Shown here piece after piece: positions 7,217-11,119 of a stretch of 11,119 nt of DNA. Below the pieces are notes generated by a model. The model worked only from the letters and a program-made list of their open reading frames with translations, did not search any database and was not told the origin of the DNA. The first letter of the stretch is position 1; each line of letters opens with the position of its first letter. The translations under genes were made by a program, and so were the position numbers. This stretch comes from an uncultured Bacilli bacterium (lineage in GTDB: Bacteria > Bacillota_I > Bacilli_A > RF39 > UBA660), in the NCBI GenBank assembly GCA_948629335.1, contig CAPHZB010000044.1:1-11119 (forward strand). Direction: 5' to 3'.

Positions 7217-8179
7217 ATGAGAAATAGAAAAAAAGGATTTACGTTAATTGAACTGTTAGCCGTAATTGTGATTTTAGCAGTTATTGCTTTAATTGCAACC
7301 GTATCTATTATATCGATTATCAATCGAGCAGAAAAAGGAGCTTTAGAAGACTCTGCTTATGGAATTATAGAGGCAGGAAATGTTTTTTATATTGATCATG
7401 TACTACCTGGAGGTAGTGAAGAAAGTTCTGAGAGAATTAATTTTGAAATTATAGGGAGAAAGTTTGTAAATGTAAAAAATAAAGAAGAGGCTCTAGCATT
7501 TAAAGGTTCTATGCCAAAAACGGGAAAGTTACAAATCAATGCGAATGGGGATACAGCCATCGCTATATGTAGTAATAAATATTGTGCATGTAAAACTGTA
7601 TCTGAAACAAGAGTGACCGTCCAAAAAGAGGATTGTGAAATTGATGAAGAAACTGGGAAAATTGGAACAAAGAAAGATACGACTCCTGTTGGGACTGTAA
7701 TTTCTTATATGTCAGGAAGTAATGCGCCAGATGGTTATTTATCTTGTGATGGAAGTGTTTACAATATTAGCGATTATCCAAAACTTGCGGAATCTTTTAA
7801 GGATGGATTTGGTAAGTATAATTATTATGGTGGAGATGGAACAACAACTTTTGCAGTTCCAGATTTAAGAGGTGAGTTCTTACGAGGAACAGGAACAGCA
7901 AGTAGGAATACAGGAACTGGGGGAAATGTGGGTATTCATCAAGAGGCAACAAGTTTTCCATCAGGTTATGGCACAAGTGGAAACAGTGCTCATTTGTTTT
8001 TGCCATATAATCCTAATTATATGTATGGACCAAAAAATTACGATAACATTAGTTCAGATAGCACAAAAACAAGTGTGTTTAAATATGATGTTATTGAAGA
8101 TCAAACCTATAGAGGGAATGTTGGAATGATTACTACGCGTCCTACTAATACAGCTGTCCTATATTGTATTAAATATTAG
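7217..8179 (+). CDS. Type IV pilin-like protein fused to a phage tail-collar domain
   Basis: 320 aa from ATG 7217 (SD GAGGAG at 7205-7210; the frame is open further upstream but has no SD and overlaps the promoter). Prepilin leader MRNRKKG, expected cleavage after Gly7, then FTLIELLAV with Glu12 and a hydrophobic helix to about residue 36. Residues 8-28 are identical to the pilin at 310. A linker domain (about 37-155) has cysteines C118, C123, C125 and C140. From about 157 comes a phage tail-collar-like domain: PVGTVISYMSG, then APDGYLSCDGSVYNISDYPKL, then GDGTTTFAVPDLRGEFLRG (206-224), a Gly/Ser/Thr-rich variable stretch, and a closing RPTNTAVLYCIKY. Such domains normally sit on tail fibres and receptor-binding proteins, so an adhesin-like minor pilin at a pilus tip is a reasonable inference. 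A large palindromic element begins at its stop codon. Confidence 0.88.
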   Translation: MRNRKKGFTLIELLAVIVILAVIALIATVSIISIINRAEKGALEDSAYGIIEAGNVFYIDHVLPGGSEESSERINFEIIGRKFVNVKNKEEALAFKGSMPKTGKLQINANGDTAIAICSNKYCACKTVSETRVTVQKEDCEIDEETGKIGTKKDTTPVGTVISYMSGSNAPDGYLSCDGSVYNISDYPKLAESFKDGFGKYNYYGGDGTTTFAVPDLRGEFLRGTGTASRNTGTGGNVGIHQEATSFPSGYGTSGNSAHLFLPYNPNYMYGPKNYDNISSDSTKTSVFKYDVIEDQTYRGNVGMITTRPTNTAVLYCIKY

Positions 8180-8341
8180 TCCTGTCCGTACACTAAAGAT
8201 TAGCAATTTCAAAATTATAAATTCCACAAAGTAAGGTCATAAACAATTTAAAATTTTTTCTTCTATTTCTAAAACGAGTGCTACAAATTTTAAATTGTTT
8301 TTGACTAGCCCCCTTTTTAGTTTACGAACAGGCCTAATATT
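8172..8341. mobile_element. MITE-like nested inverted-repeat element
   Basis: Outer arms 8172-8197 and 8316-8341 are inverted copies matching at 23 of 26 positions. Further inside, 8236-8256 and 8285-8305 match at 20 of 21, including a perfect 16-bp core (8241-8256 with 8285-8300). AATATTA occurs as a direct repeat at both borders (8172-8178, 8336-8342), possibly a target duplication with element ends CCTGTCCGTA.../...TTTACGAACAGG. There is no room for a transposase. The left arm includes the stop codon of the pilin/collar gene. It could be a non-autonomous IS derivative, or a large RNA hairpin at the gene's 3' end. Function and family unknown; copy number elsewhere would decide. Confidence 0.55.
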
Positions 8342-8536
8342 ATCGATAGTCAGAAGCTAAATAGTAATCAAATGGAAGAATTATCTAGTGCTTATATAGA
8401 AAGTGGAAATAGGTTTGGGATAGATGCCAATCTTATAGATAAATATTTATGGAATATTGGTAATGAATTTTGTAATAAGAAAAATTGTATTGATTGTCCA
8501 TTGATAGATGATTGTAAAACAAAGTTAGATAATTAA
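8321..8536 (+). pseudogene. 5'-truncated remnant with glycosylase-like Cys motif
   Basis: The frame is open from just after TAG at 8318-8320 to TAA at 8534-8536. The only ATG (8372) has no SD and would give 54 aa, MEELSSAYIESGNRFGIDANL...KLDN. Coding-like sequence continues upstream of that ATG to the edge of the inverted-repeat element, as if the gene had been cut there. The tail IDKYLWNIGNEFC then C-x4-C-x2-C-x5-C resembles the C-terminal Fe-S loop of endonuclease III/HhH-GPD DNA glycosylases (usually C-x6-C-x2-C-x5-C), preceded by an Asp-containing motif like VDTH. Glycosylase origin is a guess from a short match. It could alternatively be a small expressed cysteine protein leading the next operon (25-nt gap). 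Confidence 0.4.
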
Positions 8537-8560
8537 AAAATAGTAAAGGAGAATAGAGTT

Positions 8561-9022
8561 ATGATAGTTGATATTATTCAAAAAAATCTAAGTAGAATAG
8601 AAAATGATTTAAAAGAAATAGAAGGAATAGAAAATATAGACTTTATTGATATATTTCCAACAAGTGAAGAACATAAATTACAACTAGAAAATGAAATTAA
8701 AGATATAGCAACGCTAAAACTCAAAACGGAAAGAGGGAACATATATACCTTAAATAATCCTCTAGATACAAAATATGGTAAATTAGAATGGATTAAGATT
8801 CGTTATTTTGATGAAAGCCGTTTAAATTGGGAAGCAGCAGCTGATTTTGTAGTAAAAGATAGAAATATTTTATGTGCTAAAGTTGATAAAGATAATAGAT
8901 TTGTTTATATTAAAAGATCTGACTGGGATGCTATAGAATTTAAAACCAAGGATACATTAATTTATTTTTTGCACCCATTGGCTTCACAAGTATATAGTAA
9001 AAAAGGAGAAGAAAATGGATAA
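8561..9022 (+). CDS. Hypothetical 153-aa protein, candidate antitoxin of the zeta-like toxin
   Basis: I do not recognise the family. The N-terminal 50 residues look helical and acidic (SRIENDLKEIEGIENIDF, EEHKLQLENEIKDIATLK). The rest looks like an alpha/beta domain with alternating hydrophobics (KLEWIKIRYFDESRLNWEAAADFVV, FVYIKRSDWDAIEF, TLIYFLHPLASQVY). No signal peptide, membrane segment or helix-turn-helix is evident. SD AAAGGAG (8545-8551) supports the start. Its stop overlaps the start of the zeta-like gene by 8 nt, so the two are translationally coupled and surely co-transcribed. Position suggests the antitoxin, as epsilon precedes zeta, but it is much longer than epsilon (about 90 aa) and does not look like PezA, which has a DNA-binding domain. 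Antitoxin role is inference from position only. Confidence 0.8.
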   Translation: MIVDIIQKNLSRIENDLKEIEGIENIDFIDIFPTSEEHKLQLENEIKDIATLKLKTERGNIYTLNNPLDTKYGKLEWIKIRYFDESRLNWEAAADFVVKDRNILCAKVDKDNRFVYIKRSDWDAIEFKTKDTLIYFLHPLASQVYSKKGEENG

Positions 9023-9869
9023 TGGAATTTTAGAAACCTTAATTGAAAATTATAAATTATCAAAAGACGAGCATATAAAAATCCTAGGAATTCTTCAAAA
9101 AAATATTTTTAAAGATAAGACTCCTGAAAACAATCCTTCTATTATGTTTGTTATAGGCCAACCTGGTTGTGGGAAAACAACATTTATACAGAATACGAAT
9201 TTATCTAATTATATAGTTATAAATTCTGATAATTATCGTCAATTTAGTAAATATTCTGAGGAAATACTTGCTAAATATCCAACTTATTATACAAAATTTA
9301 CAAATTTTGATGCACATCTTTGGGGAGATGAACTCTTTTCATATGGGATAAGTAATGGATATTCAGTTTTAAGAGAAAAAGCTCCAGTTGATTACAGTTT
9401 GTTGGAATTAATTAAAACACTAGCATCTAAATATGATGTAGTTATTAATGTAGTCGTTACAGGAAATTTATCAAGTTTACTCGCAACTAGGGAAAGATAT
9501 GAAAAAGAAATATTAAAAAACAATAATGCCAGATTATCAAATGTTGATTCACATAACAGCTGTTATGATTTGTTACCTGATTTTATTTTAAAATGCCTAA
9601 AGTATGGAGCAAAAGTGAATTATGTCGTGCCTATTAATAAGGCATTTGAAATTATTTCAGTCGATAATGATAATATAAATTTATTAGAAAAAATAAGAGA
9701 AGAAAGCAATAAACAATCCTGTTGTAATTATAAAGCAAGAATGGATAACATTAAGAATTCAATGCTAAATAGAAATGCACCACAAGAACAATTTGAAGAA
9801 CTTAGTAGAATAGAAGAGGTATATTTTAATATAATGGGTTCTTATTCAGATAATAAATTTAAAAAATGA
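9015..9869 (+). CDS. Zeta-toxin-like P-loop kinase
   Basis: 284 aa. Walker A GQPGCGKTT (48-56) is followed, as in zeta/PezT toxins, by a strand ending in the catalytic-type Asp (YIVINSDNYRQF, D72), a helical segment with a YPTYYTKFTNFDAHLWGDELF motif (89-108), a conserved-type Glu after a strand (YSVLREKAP, E121), and a basic lid (TRERYEKEI, then ARLSNVDSHNSCYDLLPDFI) supplying Arg residues. Characterised zeta toxins phosphorylate UDP-N-acetylglucosamine and so block cell-wall synthesis; whether this one does is inferred. The N-terminal 40 residues and the C-terminal tail (about 215-284) extend beyond the minimal kinase. SD AAAAGGAGAAG lies inside the preceding gene, which it overlaps by 8 nt. 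It is the only gene in the window ending in TGA. A benign nucleotide or sugar kinase of the AAA_33 type is the main alternative. Confidence 0.78.
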   Translation: MDNGILETLIENYKLSKDEHIKILGILQKNIFKDKTPENNPSIMFVIGQPGCGKTTFIQNTNLSNYIVINSDNYRQFSKYSEEILAKYPTYYTKFTNFDAHLWGDELFSYGISNGYSVLREKAPVDYSLLELIKTLASKYDVVINVVVTGNLSSLLATRERYEKEILKNNNARLSNVDSHNSCYDLLPDFILKCLKYGAKVNYVVPINKAFEIISVDNDNINLLEKIREESNKQSCCNYKARMDNIKNSMLNRNAPQEQFEELSRIEEVYFNIMGSYSDNKFKK

Positions 9870-9926
9870 CACAATGAAACTATTAATGAGACTATGGTGT
9901 ACAGAAATAATGTGTCATTGTGTCAT
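9866..9926. repeat. Perfect 12-bp inverted repeat over the zeta-like stop codon
   Basis: ATGACACAATGA (9866-9877) and TCATTGTGTCAT (9915-9926) are exact inverted copies, 37 nt apart. The right arm is two tandem TGTGTCAT units (9911-9918, 9919-9926). The stop TGA (9867-9869) lies within the left arm. No T-tract follows on the plus strand; on the minus strand the left arm is followed by six Ts, so it could terminate transcription coming from the right. A protein-binding or recombination site is equally possible. Confidence 0.5.
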
Positions 9927-9962
9927 AAAAATATCATAATAATAGGAAGATATTGGGAAATA

Positions 9963-9971
9963 TGTTATAAT
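9963..9971 (+). promoter_or_regulatory. Extended -10 promoter ahead of a hairpin RNA
   Basis: TG (9963-9964), T, then consensus TATAAT (9966-9971): a perfect extended -10. No clear -35 at 17 nt. Predicted start near 9978, about 10 nt before the hairpin at 9988. Confidence 0.55.
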
Positions 9972-9987
9972 TGATATATATAAATGG

Positions 9988-10034
9988 AGCGCTAGTACAG
10001 GCTTATTTTATAAGTTTTTGTATTGGCGTTTTTT
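9988..10034 (+). terminator. Long hairpin with U-tract (terminator, attenuator or small RNA)
   Basis: AGCGCTAGTACA (9988-9999) pairs with TGTATTGGCGTT (10019-10030) with three G-T wobbles. The inner GGCTTAT (10000-10006) pairs with ATAAGTT (10010-10016) around a TTT loop, with a 2-nt bulge between the two stems. Ts run through 10034. It is just downstream of an extended -10 promoter and just upstream of an SD and short ORF. A transcript ending here would be only about 57 nt: either a small RNA or an attenuated leader. Confidence 0.6.
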
Positions 10035-10055
10035 AGCAGTAAGGAAGTGATATTA

Positions 10056-10184
10056 ATGGAAGTTGTTTCATTATTAGATTTAACAACAAGAGTAAAAAAT
10101 ATTTCCACAAATAATACAAAAGTAATAAAATATTGCATAATTATGGACAATATCGTGATTCTATGGTATATTATTAGCACATAA
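10056..10184 (+). CDS. Possible small ORF, 42 aa, unknown
   Basis: ATG 10056 follows an SD-like AAGGAAGTGA (10041-10050). The product begins MEVVSLLDLTTRVKNIS and ends with a hydrophobic stretch CIIMDNIVILWYIIST. Size and a hydrophobic segment recall type I holin-like toxins, but the hydrophobic part is C-terminal, contains an Asp, and I cannot match a family. It may be a decayed gene. The 3' end overlaps the proposed toxI promoter, so it could also be chance. Low confidence. Confidence 0.3.
   Translation: MEVVSLLDLTTRVKNISTNNTKVIKYCIIMDNIVILWYIIST
10144..10172 (+). promoter_or_regulatory. Likely toxI promoter
   Basis: TGGACA (10144-10149), a 17-nt spacer and TATATT (10167-10172) preceded by TGG, an extended -10. 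Start predicted near 10179, some 48 nt before the first antitoxin repeat. A short imperfect hairpin (CATAA/TTATG at 10180-10193) would lie at the transcript's 5' end. A second TATACT at 10209-10214 lacks a good -35. Confidence 0.65.
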
Positions 10185-10226
10185 GTGATTATGTTGTGCA
10201 GGAATGCATATACTAATAATGCCTTA

Positions 10227-10344
10227 TGGCAATAAAAAAGCTAGTGATTCCCACTATAAGAGGAACTTAAAAAAGAAGCGATTCCGGCTTTGACAGGAAC
10301 TTAAAAAAGTGGCGATTCCGGCCATAACAGTGAACTAAAAAAAG
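10227..10344 (+). ncRNA. toxI: ToxI antitoxin RNA (34-nt tandem repeats)
   Basis: Three 34-nt units in direct tandem: 10227-10260 (divergent), 10261-10294 and 10295-10328, then a partial fourth (10329-10344). All full units carry GATTCC at exactly 34-nt spacing (10246, 10280, 10314). Units 2 and 3 share AGGAACTTAAAAAAG and GCGATTCCGGC, and an A-rich run marks the region near each unit's start, as expected for processing by the toxin. In type III systems each repeat folds as a pseudoknot that binds and inhibits ToxN; GGAAC/GATTCC complementarity within a unit fits this. Known ToxI/AbiQ arrays are of similar size (about 34-36 nt, 2.5-5.5 copies). Position directly upstream of a terminator and toxN is diagnostic. 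Confidence 0.9.
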
Positions 10345-10377
10345 AAACTAGAGAGCACACTCTAGTTTTATTGTGCT
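10345..10377 (+). terminator. toxI-toxN intervening terminator
   Basis: AAACTAGAG (10345-10353), loop AGCACA, CTCTAGTTT (10360-10368), then a short TTTTA. The loop AGCACA (10354-10359) can instead pair with TGTGCT (10372-10377), followed by more Ts. In type III loci a leaky terminator here sets the excess of antitoxin RNA over toxin mRNA; that role is inferred by analogy. Confidence 0.8.
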
Positions 10378-10410
10378 TTTTAGTATATAATACTTATTGA
10401 AGGTGATAGC

Positions 10411-10923
10411 ATGAAAGAATCTTTAATTTTAGTTAGATTAGATACAGAGTATTGTAATTATTTAAGAAAATTTGATAATAAAGTTCCTTATAATTACAAT
10501 GAAAAAGAATTAAGACCATTTGTAGGTGTATTATTTGAAGTTAATAATTGTAAATATTTTGCACCTTTATCTAGTCCTAAACCAAAGCATTTAAAATTAA
10601 AGTCTAAATTGGACTTTTTAAAGATAGATAATGGTAAATTAGGTGCCATTAATTTTAATAATATGCTACCAGTCACTGAAAATAATATTATTAAATTAGA
10701 TTTAGATAAAGAGTGTTTAACCAAGTCAGAGGAAAAATATACAAAATTATTAAAAGAACAAATCTATTGGTTAAATCGTAATGATGAAAAATTATATAGG
10801 AGATCTAAAAAACTATATGATAAATATATAGATGGTACATTAAATTCCAATATAGCTAAAAGATGCTGTGATTTTAAACTTTTAGAAGAAAAATGTAATG
10901 AATTTAATAATATGAGAATATAA
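10411..10923 (+). CDS. toxN: ToxN/AbiQ-family type III toxin endoribonuclease
   Basis: 170 aa, typical ToxN length. It aligns along its whole length with the remembered pattern of ToxN from Pectobacterium and AbiQ: EYCNYLRKFDNKVP near the N-terminus (ToxN has KYIKYLKEFDDKVP), PFVGVLFEVNNCKYFAPLSSPK with S54-S55-P-K at the active-site Thr/Ser position, KLGAINFNNMLPV (76-88), a long central helix, and the C-terminal CDFKLLEEKCNEF (ToxN: CNFSLLEEKYRDF). The enzyme cuts A-rich sites in mRNA and in its own antitoxin precursor. The complex is activated when ToxI is lost, for instance during phage infection. SD AAGGTGAT (10400-10407) gives the start. Expression should come from read-through of the toxI terminator. 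All motifs are intact, so it should be an active toxin. Confidence 0.92.
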   Translation: MKESLILVRLDTEYCNYLRKFDNKVPYNYNEKELRPFVGVLFEVNNCKYFAPLSSPKPKHLKLKSKLDFLKIDNGKLGAINFNNMLPVTENNIIKLDLDKECLTKSEEKYTKLLKEQIYWLNRNDEKLYRRSKKLYDKYIDGTLNSNIAKRCCDFKLLEEKCNEFNNMRI

Positions 10924-11119
10924 TTTTTTCAGATACCAAATTCAGATACTAAATGCAAAAAATAAAGTTATTTTAGTAAACTTTCATAAATTTAAGAAAA
11001 TGAAAAAGCCTTATTTTATGAGACTTTAACCAATTATTAAATTGTTACGAACTGATATAAGTTTGCCCCCTGAAATCCCAGTCGAAAGGCTGGGATACTT
11101 TGTTTATAAAGGCTCCAAG
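10924..11119. other. Right-end intergenic stretch with a GAAA-tetraloop hairpin
   Basis: No ORF I would call. A weak hairpin AAAGTT/AACTTT (10964-10969, 10979-10984) may end toxN transcription but lacks a T-tract. At 11075-11096 there is a 9-bp stem (ATCCCAGTC / GGCTGGGAT, one G-T wobble) closed by a GAAA tetraloop, followed by a short CTTT/AAAG stem. This is much more G+C-rich than its surroundings and looks like a structured RNA or a transposon-end hairpin continuing past the window edge. On the minus strand two frames are open for 24-26 codons from the edge, so the 3' end of a minus-strand gene is possible. Confidence 0.4.

Noticed and set aside
9867..9974. TGA read as Trp, extending the zeta-like protein (Mollicutes code 4)
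   Set aside because: The frame past TGA stays open for about 34 codons, but Trp is encoded by TGG throughout and the downstream sequence is a palindrome and promoter, so TGA is most simply a stop.
9992..10180. 62-codon minus-strand ORF antisense to the hairpin and small ORF
   Set aside because: No SD or promoter seen and it runs through the hairpin; hydrophobicity is expected from A/T-rich DNA.
10227..10344. CRISPR-like short repeat array
   Set aside because: The units are directly contiguous with no spacers, only about 3.5 copies, and precede a terminator and toxN; this is a type III antitoxin array.

Overview
The window is AT-rich (my estimate is about 30% G+C) and reads as a low-GC Gram-positive chromosome. 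Shine-Dalgarno sites are strong (AGGAG/GAGGTG), sigma-A promoters with extended -10 elements are frequent, and the standard bacterial code is used (TGG for Trp; TAA, TAG and TGA as stops). A full-length pyruvate:ferredoxin oxidoreductase points to an anaerobic fermenter. An uncultured gut Bacilli/Mollicutes-like or Erysipelotrichia-like lineage is my best guess, but no rRNA or tRNA gene is present to fix it.

Left part (1-8179), mostly housekeeping. The left edge holds only the first two codons of a minus-strand gene, with its SD inside a hairpin. Then come an orphan type IV pilin-like protein (310-876), nifJ (985-4395), a 409-bp intergenic stretch full of inverted repeats, the ribosome-assembly GTPase der (4805-6124), and a convergent unknown 268-aa gene on the minus strand (6167-6973). 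A second pilin-like gene (7217-8179) follows. Its prepilin leader is nearly the same as that of the first pilin, but its C-terminal half is a phage tail-collar domain. No prepilin peptidase, assembly ATPase or platform protein is in the window, so both pilins depend on machinery encoded elsewhere.

Right part (8172-11119), an accessory island. It opens with a roughly 170-bp nested palindrome resembling a MITE or decayed IS, and a 5'-truncated gene remnant with a Cys motif like the Fe-S loop of HhH-GPD DNA glycosylases. Next is a two-gene overlapping operon: an unrecognised 153-aa protein and a zeta-toxin-like P-loop kinase, plausibly an antitoxin/toxin pair. A perfect 12-bp inverted repeat overlaps the toxin stop codon. 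Then come an extended -10 promoter, a long hairpin with a U-tract and a 42-codon ORF of unknown meaning.

The best-supported special system is a type III toxin-antitoxin locus of the ToxIN/AbiQ family: a promoter, three full 34-nt repeats plus a partial fourth (toxI antitoxin RNA), an intrinsic terminator, and the ToxN endoribonuclease gene (10411-10923). Members of this family are known for phage abortive infection and plasmid maintenance. Two different toxin modules side by side, next to transposon-like debris, suggest a defence or plasticity hotspot.
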